64,000 bases of DNA from Selaginella moellendorffii (GCF_000143415.4 NW_003314322.1:623213-687212), one strand, 5' to 3'. Numbered from the stretch's first letter, positions 17,155 through 31,560 are shown. Translations and numbers: made by a program. Notes: generated by a model not told the origin, from the sequence alone.

Positions 17155-17803
17155 GCAGCTACACACGTCCGCTCCAAGCAAGAGGGAGCACGTAAAAGCT
17201 AAAGTTACGAATGCGACTAGCCGTGCAACTCGGACCGTGGGGACTCTTGCTCGCTCCTCGGCACGGGAGTCTCTTGGGAACGACGTGGGTTAAAAGAGAA
17301 TATCATCCACCGCTTGGACAATACTCGACAAAGTGCAACGCATCCAACAAATGGGGACGGGGGGTGCGGATGTAACTGGCCTGACCCGGCAGCGCACGTG
17401 GACGCCACGTTGGTTCAGCGGCCAGCATTCTTTTCATGAGGATCATCAGTCCGGGCTTCGGTTTTCCACTTTATTCCTGCGGTGTGGAAGCTGCGGAATG
17501 GGATTTGATGCAAAGGGGAGTGGGCGAAGAAGCGAAAAAGAAGAACAGAGTTATGTACGTGAGTGAGAGGGGCCTGGACACACTCGCTGGTGCTGAATCT
17601 AGACTAGATCCTTCAGGTAGTTCAGAGGGGTCCTGGATGGGTGGTGGGGCTGGCCTCGGGGCTGTTGCTGCTACTACTGCTGCTGCACTGCTCTCTCCTG
17701 CAAAGTCACTATTTGGGGGGTGTGTGTAAGTTGGAGCTTATCTGCAGCTTTGTTTTTTCTGGAGGGGGAGGGAGGGGGAAAGTCACTTCCTTTATATTGG
17801 AGG
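17155..17803. other. Intergenic/5' region of the DUF1685 gene
   Basis: No confident coding sequence is seen. A 98-codon open frame (17436-17729) begins MRIISPGFGFPLYS but has no family features and is not in frame with the following gene; it could contain a first exon or a long 5' leader of that gene. Confidence 0.4.
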
Positions 17804-18816
17804 ATGAAGGGGAGCAACTACACTGCTGCTACTTCTGGCTCCTCATTATCGTCGTCCGGGAGAAGCAGCTTTTGTTCCGGTTTGGGGATCATCAAGGATT
17901 TCCTGAGCAGTGCCGGGATCCTCTTCTCGTCTCTGGCTAGAGGCTCCACGAGGTTGCTGCCGGGGGCTAGGCATGAGCCGACGAGCAACAGGACCAGCAG
18001 CAGGAGGAGGCGGAGGAGCATTTCTCCCGATGACAGGGAAATGCATGAACTGGACAGCCACTTGAGCAGGCCTTTTGCCAGCTTTGGTTCCTACAGACAG
18101 AGACACGGCGACGAGCTTACAATCCACAGCGAGCACAAGACCGGAATGTCAGTAAAAGCACCGGCAAAGTTAGCACCAACAACAGCGACCGAGCAAGCCG
18201 CCGCCACCACCACACCTCCCAGGCGCTACCACAGGCAAACCAGCGCCAAGATGAGCACCTGGAGCACCGAGATTGACCACGACAGAGAATGGGAGCGCAG
18301 AAAAGGCTTGATAAACTCGTCATCCACCAAGAAGAAAGTGGTGGAAAGATGCGTATCCGACTGCACGGGCATGCGCAGTAGCAATAGCGTCGAGCATGTC
18401 CGCACCAGGAGCTTAACTGATGCCGATCTAGACGAGCTGCGGGGATGCATTGATCTGGGATTTGGATTCAAGAACGAGGCCGACCCGGAGCTGTGGAAGA
18501 CGCTGCCGGCACTAGAGCTGTGTTATGCCATCACGCAGCAGCTCAAGGAGGTCCAGCGGCCATCGCCGGTTTCGCCACTCGCAGTTGCTGGAGACTTTTC
18601 TTCCGAGAGTGGTGGCGACGACAGCCTCGAGAGCTCTCCCACATTGTCGTCGTGGCAGATTGCAAGTCCCGGTAAGTCGCAAACTCTATCTCTCGTGAAT
18701 CCTCTCATTCTCACGCCTGTATTTGTCAATTTCCAGGGGATCGTCCACAAGAAGTGAAGACGCGACTACGGCATTGGGCCCGAGCGGTGGCATGCACCGT
18801 GAGGCAGAGCTTGTGA
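17804..18816 (+). CDS. DUF1685 family protein
   Basis: This is a two-exon gene (17804-18671, 18737-18816). The conserved plant DUF1685 core is clear: TDADLDELRGCIDLGFGF, DPELWKTLPALELCYAI, and after the intron PGDRPQEVKTRLRHWARAVA then CTVRQSL and stop. The N-terminal 190 residues are Ser/Arg-rich and look disordered. The molecular function of the family is unknown. I chose the ATG at 17804 (MKGSNYTAATSG); the frame stays open up to 17720, so the start is uncertain. The intron lies in the codon of the PGD motif, giving a short last exon that carries the conserved C-terminal signature. Confidence 0.82.
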
Positions 18817-19406
18817 GGCAGGAAGTTGAAAGAAGAAATCTCTCTAGGAGGTGAGAGCGTGTAATAAGTTTAGAGTGATCCATGACAATCCTCATTTCTT
18901 TCTCGAGTGTTCTTTTAGATCGAACACTCTCGCTTTACAAGTTTTCTGGATCGATCCACAAAGTTCTCAAAAAGTCTCTCAAAAGTTGAAGAACGAATGA
19001 TTCAGCATGATTGATCCAGAAAAATGCGCTGTGGCACAAATCGGCTGGTGTTCGCTCTGGAAGACTTAACGCCCGGCCGGAAGAACAAAATAAATCGCCT
19101 TGTCGTCCACCAAGATGATAACAATAATAATAAAAACGCCATGGATATCTGTCCTCTAGCAGCCGCCGCAAGCTTGCGATTGACTGCGATCACTCCCAGC
19201 GTGGCGGACAGAGCTATACGAATCAATCCAATCCAATCTCTCCTGCGGCAGGTGTCAAGCGAGCGCTACACGAGACAAAATCACTGGAAACAAAAGCGAG
19301 AAGACAAACAAATCATCAATGAAAACAAAGAACAATTCAATCTAAGCAACTTACCTCGAAACGAAAAGAACAAAAGAGAGAGAGTTACACTGTGGAGATC
19401 TCCTCC
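18817..19406. other. Convergent intergenic region
   Basis: This is the 3' side of both the DUF1685 gene (+) and ISY1 (-). It holds AT-rich short repeats such as AATAATAATAAAA near 19123 that would fit 3' UTR sequence. No further gene is seen. Confidence 0.4.
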
Positions 19407-20309
19407 TCATCGCTTGATGTTGAGCATCTCCTTGGCCTCCGACTGCTCCTCCAGGATGTCCTCGCTCGCGTACTTGCTCAGCAAGTCCTTCTTCTTCTTC
19501 TCCAGCAAGAGCCGCGCAATCTCCTCGTTGTCCGGCACGGGGACATGAGCCACAAACTCCCTCCCATCCACCGCCGCCACCCCCGCCGCCGCCACTCCTC
19601 CGCCATCCTCCGCCACCGCCGCCTCGCCCTCCAGCAGCACCGGCACCGACTTCACCACCACCACATTCCCACTCTTGATGCTCTTCTTGGCCTCGCTCTT
19701 CACCGCCTCCACCCGGTGCCACTTCCGGAGCTCCTCCTCTCGCATCCTCGCCTCCGCCACCCTCTCCACCTCCACCAGCATTCCATCCTCCTCGTCCCGG
19801 TAGCCATAGTAGTCGGCATCGATGCACTTAAACATGTCGTGCCTCGACCGCTTCTTCTTGCTCTCCTTGGGCTTGTCAAAGAGCTCCTTGACCCCGGGGA
19901 GATTCTTGGCGGCTCCAAAGTACCTGTAGCCCGGGCCGCGGCCGGTGGGCATGGCGATCTCGGGCGCCTCGTTGCCGTCCTCGTCCGTGATCTTGGGCGC
20001 GAACTTGCGGTGGTCCTGGCCGCCCAGCTCCACGATCCGGACCTCCCAGTGCCACTTCTCGCGGATGAGCTTGTTGATCTCGTCGTTCATCTCGCGCAGC
20101 CGGTGCTCGTCGATGCCCGGGTTCTGGATGTCCATCACCTTCTTGCCGATCTCGCGGATGACGTCGATGCGCCAGCGGTCGGCCTGGGCGAGGTCGCGGC
20201 ACTGCGACGCCAAGTAGGGGCGCCGCTTCTTCGGGGGGCGCTTCTCCTCCTCCTTGGCGGCCAGGAAGCGATTGAGCATCGACTGCGCCTTCTCCTCATT
20301 GCGCGCCAT
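19407..20309 (-). CDS. ISY1: Pre-mRNA splicing factor ISY1 homolog
   Basis: This is an uninterrupted 300-residue frame. It starts MARNEEKAQSMLNRFLAAK and continues RPYLASQCRDLAQADRWR, REIGKKVMDIQNPGIDEHRL, REMNDEINKLIREKWHWE and RGPGYRYFGAAKNLPGVKEL, which are the ISY1 domain from end to end. ISY1 belongs to the Prp19-associated (NTC) complex of the spliceosome and acts in the nucleus at the first catalytic step. The C-terminal third is more variable, with an Ala/Gly/Val-rich linker, and ends in a Lys/Glu-rich helix. It is intronless and very GC-rich, unlike the multi-exon neighbours. A longer open frame on the opposite strand (19392-20402) is an artefact of this composition. Confidence 0.95.
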   Translation of the reverse strand: MARNEEKAQSMLNRFLAAKEEEKRPPKKRRPYLASQCRDLAQADRWRIDVIREIGKKVMDIQNPGIDEHRLREMNDEINKLIREKWHWEVRIVELGGQDHRKFAPKITDEDGNEAPEIAMPTGRGPGYRYFGAAKNLPGVKELFDKPKESKKKRSRHDMFKCIDADYYGYRDEEDGMLVEVERVAEARMREEELRKWHRVEAVKSEAKKSIKSGNVVVVKSVPVLLEGEAAVAEDGGGVAAAGVAAVDGREFVAHVPVPDNEEIARLLLEKKKKDLLSKYASEDILEEQSEAKEMLNIKR

Positions 20310-20365
20310 GGCTGGGGATGCGACGAGCTCCTACGCAGCGTACCTGGAGGGAGAAATCGATCGAA

Positions 20366-20398
20366 GAACCCTAAAATGTCCCCCGCTAAAACCCTAAT
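20366..20398 (-). promoter_or_regulatory. Tandem telo-box motifs upstream of ISY1
   Basis: Two AACCCTAA-type motifs (GAACCCTAAAA near 20368 and AAAACCCTAATTT near 20387) lie 55-90 bp before the ISY1 start codon. This is a known plant promoter element of translation and RNA-processing genes; its activity here is inferred. Confidence 0.5.
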
Positions 20399-20419
20399 TT
20401 GATAAAACAATAGAAATTA

Positions 20420-20492
20420 CGACCTCACTGGGGATCGAACCCAGAATCTCTGGTTCCGTAGACCAGCGCCTTATCCATTGGGCCATGAGGTC
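20420..20492 (-). tRNA. tRNA-Arg (anticodon ACG)
   Basis: The minus strand folds as GACCTCA/TGAGGTC with discriminator G, D arm TGGCCCAATGGATAAGGC, anticodon stem CTGGT/ACCAG with loop CTACGGA (anticodon ACG), and box B GGTTCGATCCC. There is no intron. It is identical in pattern to plant nuclear tRNA-Arg(ACG). Confidence 0.97.
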
Positions 20493-20598
20493 ATTACGCC
20501 CTTATCCATTAATTTATTGTTGCCCAACTGGTATTCACTAATTTATGGTATTTGACTGTGGCATCAAGTAGAATACGGTCTCTTATTACTCTTAGATA

Positions 20599-20925
20599 TC
20601 AGGAATCCAATTCTCTGATTATTCTCTCGATTATGGCCTCAAGTTCTCTTAAGTTTCTATAAGACATCCTCTGGAGTTCCTCCAACTCTTCCTGGGCCTC
20701 GTCAAACTCCCATATCACCACTGCCAATCTTTCAAATGGATCTGGATCTGGAGCTGGAGCGCTCTCGTTGTCCACGCACGACTTACACATGGAGAACAAA
20801 AAAGGGTTTACGTTTTGGACAAAAGACGCCTTTAAATAAGATACCAAGCATATTCTCTCAAGATTTACCAGGCCACGCCTTTCACAGACGAGGACTTCCC
20901 ATGGCCACAATGCCATCTCTTCCAT
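20599..20925 (-). CDS. Small ORF of unknown function
   Basis: This is a 108-codon frame starting MEEMALWPWEVLVCERRG. Its second half (PDPDPFERLAVVIWEFDEA, then QEELEELQRM) is acidic and helix-forming, ending in REL-type heptads. I do not recognise a family. The frame contains possible splice signals in the first half, so the real product, if any, may begin downstream of 20800 with a different first exon. It lies between tRNA-Arg and the GluRS gene, with no other support. Confidence 0.3.
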   Translation of the reverse strand: MEEMALWPWEVLVCERRGLVNLERICLVSYLKASFVQNVNPFLFSMCKSCVDNESAPAPDPDPFERLAVVIWEFDEAQEELEELQRMSYRNLRELEAIIERIIRELDS

Positions 20926-21101
20926 GGAGCAACTCCGGGCTTGCCTCAGAGGGACTTCTCAATAGATTTATATAACTTTCAGGATGCCTTTCACACGCGC
21001 TTCACTCTGAAAGTTCTTAAGATCTTTGTACAAAGATAGTATTTTAACTTACGAGTCGTGGAAAATCTCCAAACTTTTCTTTCCAGCATGTGTTCGCCTA
21101 T

Positions 21102-25325
<4,224 letters not shown>

Positions 25326-25341
25326 TAAGTACTTTAGGATG

Positions 25342-25547
25342 TTATTTCCAAACATTATGGCTCAATGTAAACCTTATAGGTACTCTTTTCACTTTTTGCC
25401 ACCAAAGTGCCTTAGTTATGTGGCTAGAATAAAGTTCTAATGAGCCATACAAGCTATCCAAGTAAATACCACCACCCTCACTTGGATTTAGAGCATTAAA
25501 CATTTGATCTCTCAGAGAAGTTAGAGTTGATTTTTGAACACTTCATT
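25342..25547 (-). pseudogene. Relic of an unrecognised protein
   Basis: The minus strand has 68 codons open with protein-like composition, containing SLRDQMFNALNPSEGG, YLDSLYGSLELYSSH and TKALWWQKVKRVPIRFTLSH, before a TAA at 25342. The frame is broken on both sides. The aromatic pattern and even codon use suggest a decayed coding exon, probably of a mobile element, but I cannot name the family. Confidence 0.3.
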
Positions 25548-25756
25548 AAATTATCCCATTTATCCATTCATGTTTACTTTAGCCTTGGACTCTTTAATGT
25601 TTTTATTATCACCCATTATGTAGGCATAACCTTCCTTGATCACACTAACCTTCCCTAGCTATAATGGTTCCTTAAAAATCCTCCTCTTATTATCCTGTAA
25701 AGATTTATTAATCTTTATTAATCCATTTAGCATTTGGGATATAATCACTTTTGGCT

Positions 25757-25912
25757 TTCATCATCAGACTTGGTCTTGGTTTTAGACTTGGACTCAATTT
25801 TGGACCTAGTCTTAGATTCTATTTCAAACTCAATTTCAGACTTAATTTTAGATTTAGTCTTGGGCTTAATCTTGAACTTAGTCTTGGAATCAGTCTTGAC
25901 ACTTTCAAGTGT
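25757..25912 (-). repeat. Degenerate short-period repeat encoding Lys/Ser/Glu-rich peptide
   Basis: About a dozen imperfect copies of a roughly 12-bp unit (plus strand like GACTTAGTCTTG) run through the stretch. Read on the minus strand it is open and encodes a charged low-complexity peptide (KTKSKIKSEIEFEIESKT and similar). It may be a linker of a decayed mobile-element protein together with the relic at 25342-25547, on the same strand. Confidence 0.45.
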
Positions 25913-26513
25913 CACAACATTTGCTATGTGTTAATCCTTTTATTATTGGTCCCTTTTTAAATAATCATTCATCAATCACTTTGTACTCGTTTCTCAAGCA
26001 TATCTTTATGAGTTCCACTCCCACTTTCAAGTTTTAAAGTTAAAGGTTTTGATCCAAATGTTAAACTTCCACTTCAGCCATTGCCATGTGGCACACCTTT
26101 AACTTCATTTTGGAATTTAGGGATTTATGTTTTACATAATCCAGCTAAGAGTGTATGTGACTAGGAAACAAAGCTATCCCTGTTGTAGGTGACTGATATT
26201 TTGCAAGGTCCAGCCAACTGGTTTACCAAAACAAAATTGATAAAAAAAATTATAATAGATATAAGATAGTAAAAAATAATTATGCATAATTAGTAAATAA
26301 TAAATAATAAAAATAAGCACAAGCAAACCAAGTGTTGTTAAATAGATAATCCAATAACTACTCTGACACCAATCCAATACTAATATCACTTGGCAATAAA
26401 ACATAGTTAATGTACTATTTCTTACTCTTATTTTGGCATTCATTGCTCTTCTAAAGAATGCATATAAGTATATAAATTAATAATAAACACTTAGACATAT
26501 ATTCCTGTTTAGT

Positions 26514-27377
26514 ATGCCTCTATATTATATGATTGTACTAATGATTTTGCTATTTAATCTTTCAAATTTGAGTTATAGTTTTATTGAAACTAAATTTGGA
26601 AAAAATAATGAAATAAATGTTGATGATATGAATTTGATTATAGAAGGTTTTACAAATTTAATAAAAATAGTTGCACGCACTAAGATAGATTACCCAGCAG
26701 ACTGGTTTAATATAGATTACATTCCTCTTTCAAGAGGAATGGCTGTTATCAAAATAATAAGAACATGTGGTGCATATACTACAGCAAAACCAACAGCTGT
26801 TTATAATAGCTTTCGTAATATTATAAAGGATAGTAAAAGTGTGATAATAGAAAAAGCTGCAGAGTGGGCTATTTTAAGAGCAAAGTCATATATGATTTCT
26901 TATAGTTTAGATGGTCTATCTGAACCTGAATTTTATGAAAGAACTTATAATATAAAGTCATTATCAACATGTAATTTATTTTTCAGCAGTTTAATGAGTG
27001 GAAAACCTTTTAATATCTTATTTTCTACACATGTTTTAATCTCTCCGAACAAGAAAAATATATTATATTTACAAAGTGATTGCAACTTAGTTTTATTTTC
27101 AAGAATAAATAAAATCTGGGATTCTAAGTCAGGAAGAAATATGGTATTATTGTGTAGCCTTAGGATGGAAAATAATGGAAATTTAGTTTTACAATCTGAC
27201 AAGAAGGTAGAATGGTTAATAATCAATAAGTACTGTTTAAAATTTCCTAATTGTTATTATGCCTCTATACTGAAAGTTCAAGATGATTGTAATTTAGTAA
27301 TATATTCTTTAAAATATCCAAATATTCCTACTTGGGATTCACAGACAAATAATCATAAATTATGTCTAACTACTTAA
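26514..27377 (+). CDS. Secreted protein with C-terminal GNA-type (bulb) lectin domain
   Basis: This is an intronless 287-residue frame in very AT-rich DNA. Residues 1-23 form a hydrophobic signal peptide (MPLYYMIVLMILLFNLSNLS). Residues 30-150 form a domain I do not recognise (IIEGFTNLIKIVARTKIDYP, AEWAILRAKSYMISY). Residues 165-285 look like a GNA/bulb-lectin beta-prism with three QxDxNxVxY-type sites: LQSDCNLVLFS, MENNGNLVLQS and VQDDCNLVIYS. The first and third keep D, N and V, though Tyr is Phe in the first; the middle one is weak. Such sites bind mannose in the family; sugar binding here is inferred. It ends 62 bp before a gypsy-like LTR. Codon use is extremely A/T-rich compared with genes at both ends of the window. 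Confidence 0.65.
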   Translation: MPLYYMIVLMILLFNLSNLSYSFIETKFGKNNEINVDDMNLIIEGFTNLIKIVARTKIDYPADWFNIDYIPLSRGMAVIKIIRTCGAYTTAKPTAVYNSFRNIIKDSKSVIIEKAAEWAILRAKSYMISYSLDGLSEPEFYERTYNIKSLSTCNLFFSSLMSGKPFNILFSTHVLISPNKKNILYLQSDCNLVLFSRINKIWDSKSGRNMVLLCSLRMENNGNLVLQSDKKVEWLIINKYCLKFPNCYYASILKVQDDCNLVIYSLKYPNIPTWDSQTNNHKLCLTT

Positions 27378-27438
27378 GAATTTTTTGTATAATTTATTTT
27401 AGAGTTTAATTAATAAGAAGTAGAAATTTTATTATATT

Positions 27439-27613
27439 TGTGAGGTCCAAGTGTATGGGTACAATGTCGTATATTAATATTAGTGTAATGGGATTTTGAT
27501 AACCATGGGATTGGTTTTAATATAAACCATGCATTTCTGTATATAAGTTAAGGTTTTTGGGCTAATTGATATGCATATTTTTATATTCACTTTCTATATT
27601 CTATGCACTCACA
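27439..27613 (+). repeat. Probable LTR of the gypsy-like element
   Basis: This 175-bp stretch begins TGTGAG and ends CTCACA (short inverted ends as in LTRs). It contains a segment (GTCGTATATTAATATTAGTG and what follows) that recurs in diverged form at about 38,965-39,100. Gag-like sequence follows downstream on the same strand. No matching 3' LTR is seen near 31.5 kb. Confidence 0.5.
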
Positions 27614-28100
27614 TTATTGGAGATGAAGAGCAACTATAATTGTCCCTAACAAATGCTTGGATTTGGGATTTTTTTTTAGATTTAGTTTTTCTAACTAGAT
27701 CTAAACAAAAATCTAAATTTTACTTTCCTTATAGTTTTTCTAATTTCTTCTCTATTTCTTTTTTTTCCTTTTTATTCATCTTTATGGTAGAGCATCAACT
27801 TCCTCTTCCTTTGACTTTAGAGCAACAGTTAGTATAATTGCTTGATGTTATATGGTTGTAATTAAATAATTAAACTTAGTTGATGGTGACATTCACAGTG
27901 TATGGTACAACTTCTCTTGCTGCCAATCCTCATATTTGGCTGAAATTTTTCTATGGGAATCCTAAGGATGATGTATACCATTAGTTTAATCACTTTATAG
28001 TGATTGATGCCTATTATTCTTGAGATGATGCTAGATTGAAATATGTTTTCAAGTGCACATTTGGACATGTTGACAATTATGATTATGCCTTCCAACAATT

Positions 28101-28347
28101 GCATTGTTTTTTGTCAAAGGCCATCTAAATTAATGATGTAATTTGGCATTTACTTTCGGAGCCTCTTACTTCATGCAGAGCCAAATATATTAGAGCGGAT
28201 CAAGTTAGGAATGTTGTGGCCAGCATTGTTTTTTGTCAAAGGCCATCTAAATTAATGATGTAATTTGGCATTTACTTTCGGAGCCTCTTACTTCATGCAG
28301 AGCCAAATATATTAGAGCGGATCAAGTTAGGAATGTTGTGGCCAGCA
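28101..28347. repeat. Perfect 122-bp tandem duplication
   Basis: Two copies (28101-28222 and 28223-28344), each beginning GCATTGTTTTTTGTCAAAGG, are identical by eye and head-to-tail inside the gag remnant. The lack of differences points to a recent duplication in otherwise decayed sequence, or to an assembly artefact. Confidence 0.9.
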
Positions 28348-28483
28348 CTTCATCAAAATTTTATAAGATTTGTGCATGCACTCACTTTAGCCACCCTTGA
28401 TAATGCTTTTTGATTAACACAACTTTATGAAATATTATCTCTTCCACTTTTTGTTGCACGTCCTTCAATTCCACTTCATATAG

Positions 28484-29076
28484 TGTAAGTTCCTGAGTTT
28501 GGACTTCCCGGGAGGTCACCCAGCCCAGTACTATTCAAACCCAAGGACACTTAACCCCAAATATCCCAAGACCCTTAACCAATTGGAAAAGGGGGTGCAC
28601 TCTTGTTCATGGGCCCTTTCCCTCTATATTTGAACCCCATGGATCGTCTCTCAAGTCGTTCCCTTTGGTTGCTTACAATCCACTACGCTTCCCTGCAAGT
28701 TCACGCCCTCGTGAACGGAAGCTGAGAGCCGCAGCTCTCCCGAGAGCCCCGCTCTCTTGACACCCTACCCCTCGGGTCGAGCCCAGCGGGAGCAAATTGG
28801 ACCAGCCAGATGTCAATCAACATGTGGTGTGATTCCCTTAGCCAACCAACAGAGTCGGACCCGAGACCCCTCTGATACCAAATGTAAGCTCCTGAGTTTG
28901 GACTTCCCAGGAGGTCACCCAGCCCAGTACTATTCAAACCCAAGGACGCTTAACCCCAAATATCCCAAGACCCTTAACCAATTGGAAAAGGGGGTGCACT
29001 TTTGTTCATGGGCCCTTTCCCTCTATATTTGAACCCCATGGATCGTCTCTCAAGTCGTTCCCTTTGGTTGCTTACA
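28484..29076 (-). mobile_element. Complete TRIM (miniature LTR retrotransposon)
   Basis: Two 194-bp direct LTRs (28484-28677 and 28883-29076), each TGTAAG...CTTACA, differ at only four positions by eye. They flank about 205 bp with no coding capacity. The element is bounded by a 5-bp target duplication TATAG (28479-28483 and 29077-29081). On the minus strand, two bases after the LTR, the internal part has TGGTATCAGAGG (28869-28880), matching the initiator tRNA-Met primer-binding site at 11 of 12 bases; this sets the orientation. It is inserted in the gag part of the gypsy remnant. Size, noncoding interior, primer site and target duplication are the hallmarks of a TRIM. The few LTR differences imply recent insertion. 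It must be mobilised in trans. Confidence 0.93.
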
Positions 29077-30046
29077 TATAGGAGATGATCTTGTTTTGAT
29101 AGAAGTTGATGTTACTATTGCTTGTGTTCAAGGACAGGGGCGAGGACATGGTTGTAGCTATGATATCCACTGATAAACATGTGATGAGGTTGGCTATACA
29201 TATTTGTGTTATTATCATTTTCTAGATTAACATCTTCCATTTCATAGGTGAAGGCTTTAGTATCAACAATGTCTTATTGGTGCTACTAAAGTGGAAAGTT
29301 TGGATAACAAAATTCTTTCGGGAAACAAGGTGTTATGCAAATAGTGGAAGGATCTTGTGTGAATAAGTCTCTTTCATAAGTATCATTAAGTGTTCACTCG
29401 ACATCAATTCATCTAATGTTTATTTTTCAAACTTGTTTTTATAACAATAAATCTCCTATTATTTTCTCTGTGTTGGTTAATACATGCTAGAATTTATCTT
29501 CTATTGCTTGGCCTATTGCCCATACATTGTTATCTATATTTGTGTCATGTGGCAGAGCCAATTTTCATTTTTTATACCAACAGTTGTATATATGTATATG
29601 CACGGGATGAGACAGACCTAATTGTGCATGTGAGTGATCTTGAGCTTGAGTTTCAGTTGTTACAGATGGTACTAAATTAAGTTTTTGACCTTATCCTTGG
29701 TATAGATTAGTTGCAATGCAATCATGCCAAGTGTAACTTTGAAGCCTCTTCCCCTTATCTTATGTTTCTTCATATTTCTTCCATTCTCACTTTTGTTCCT
29801 TTTTGTCCCTTTGTTTTTACCTTTGCTTTCATCATTTTTATTTCCCCATTATTTCCTCATATATTTCTGTTTTGTTCTTCTATTCTCACTTCAAATCCAT
29901 CTGACAATCTTTATATTGCAATAGTTGACTAGCTTATGAAGAAGTATGTTAATCTTTTTGAATTTGACTTGTCATTTGGGGCCAAATCCAACTAAGGATG
30001 CTAAAGAAAAGTGTTATATGAAAATCGTGGAGTCTTTGGGCATATA

Positions 30047-30243
30047 TGTAAACTCCTGAATTTGGACTTCTCGGTTTGGACTTCCCGGGAGGTCATCCAG
30101 CCCAGTACTATTTAAACCAAAGGACAATTAACCCCAAATATTCCAATACCCTTAACGATTGAAAAATGGGATGCATTTTTATTCATAGGCCCTTTCCCAT
30201 TATATTTGAATCTTATGGATTATCTTTCTTTTGGTTGCTTACA
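30047..30243. mobile_element. Solo LTR of the TRIM family
   Basis: A diverged copy of the 194-bp LTR, starting TGTAAACTCCTGAATTTGG and ending GGTTGCTTACA. A short internal duplication (TTTGGACTTC repeated at the start) is present. No clear 5-bp target duplication remains (ATATA against GTATG). It lies upstream of the gypsy reverse-transcriptase remnant. Confidence 0.85.
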
Positions 30244-30701
30244 GTATGAACTTTATCTTGTCATGAAACCTACTAGGAGTATTTACTTTTGCATCAACTA
30301 TTGGCCATTAAATGAAGTAATTATCCCAGATATGTATTGATACTTATATTGCTGATCTTCTAGATTGTCTAGGAAGAAGCCATTGGTTCACCAAATTAAA
30401 TCTTACTTCTAGGTATTGGCAAATGTCGATAGTTGAGAATAATGTTCCCAAGATTGCTTTTCTTACACCATTTGATTTATATAAATTCTTAATGATGTCA
30501 TTCAGTTTTAACAATTCTTAAGCAACTTTCTAACAAATGATAGATGAGGTTCTTTACAATATACCAAAGGTGACTACTGACTTTATTAATGATGTTTTGT
30601 TTCACTTGGAGGGGACGTGGGAGAAGCACATCTATAATGTTTAAAAGGTGTTGAATCAGTTGTAGAAAGTTGATTTAAAATTAAAGTGGTTGAAGTGCAT
30701 G

Positions 30702-30895
30702 TGTAAACTCTTGAATTTGAACTTCCCAGAAGGTCACCTAACTTAATACTATTCAAACCCAAAGACACTTAACCCCAAATATCCCAAAACCCTTAACCAA
30801 TTGAAAAAAGGGGTACAATCTTATTTATAGACTCTTTCTTTTTATATTTGAACCCCATGAATCATCTCTCAAGTTATTCTTTTTAGTTGTTTACA
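30702..30895. mobile_element. Solo LTR of the TRIM family inside the gypsy reverse transcriptase
   Basis: This is a 194-bp LTR copy, TGTAAACTC...GTTTACA, with an exact 5-bp target duplication GCATG (30697-30701 and 30896-30900). Removing it rejoins the gypsy reading ...LKCM to FGSKD..., so it landed in the reverse-transcriptase frame. It is more diverged than the complete TRIM at 28484, so it is older. Confidence 0.9.
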
Positions 30896-31560
30896 GCATG
30901 TTTGGGTCCAAGGATATGATTTATCTTAAGTACCACATTTCTCATAAGAGTTTGCAAGTTGATCCAGAAAAAATTATAGCTATTCTAAAGTTCTTTACTC
31001 CGAAATGTGTGAATGATATGCAACACTTTCTGGGCAAGGTGCAGTATCTCAATCATTTTGTTGATCATCTTTCTAATCTCTTTCATTTTTTCTGAGAACT
31101 GCAAATAAGCCTTTATGGAACTCAAAGAATTATTAATGATTCCTCCAATTTTGGCATATCCTGACTATATTTGACTTTTCATTTTGCGTGTGGATGCTTT
31201 AGATATTAATTTTAGGAGTCTTTTAATGCAAGAAAGTATGTCTTTGTGGAAATCAATTATAATTTCCCATTCATTTGAGTTGGTGGTGTTTAATTTTATG
31301 AGGCCTTTTCCACTGTTGACTGTTAGTAATAAGTATGTTATTACTATTTTTTACTACTTGACTTGCTAAGTGAAAGTTGGTGTTTTTGTTAATGCGTCTA
31401 CAATTGCTATTAAATACTTCCTCCTCAATTAAATGGTGTTTTAGCATTTATGTCTAAATTCTTTTAGATAATAATCTTACATTTATGGCTGAGGAATTTC
31501 ACCTTTAACATCTCAAAGAGTGTCTCCCATCCAACTCCAATATCAAAGACATAGTGATTG

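Larger units (their letters stand above)
27614..31560 (+). mobile_element. Decayed Ty3/gypsy retrotransposon, nested with TRIM-family LTRs
   Basis: Stop-ridden but ordered remains of gag-pol are visible. A gag-like core lies near 27,860-28,400, a Gly/Arg-His zinc-knuckle-like linker near 29,130, and reverse transcriptase at 30,255-31,095 (KPTRSIYFCINYWPLNEV, a FINDVLFH motif in place of YIDDILIH, then after an insertion LQVDPEKI and DMQHFLGKVQYLNHFV). An RNase H start and an integrase core (FMRPFPLLTVSNKYVITIFY, about 31,280-31,370) are fused by deletion. The element is interrupted by the TRIM at 28,484 and solo LTRs at 30,047 and 30,702. It is certainly inactive. Confidence 0.75.

Noticed and set aside
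19392-20402. 336-codon open frame on the plus strand
   Set aside because: It lies opposite the intact ISY1 frame; its Leu/Arg/His-rich composition comes from the GC-rich antisense of ISY1, and it has no family features.
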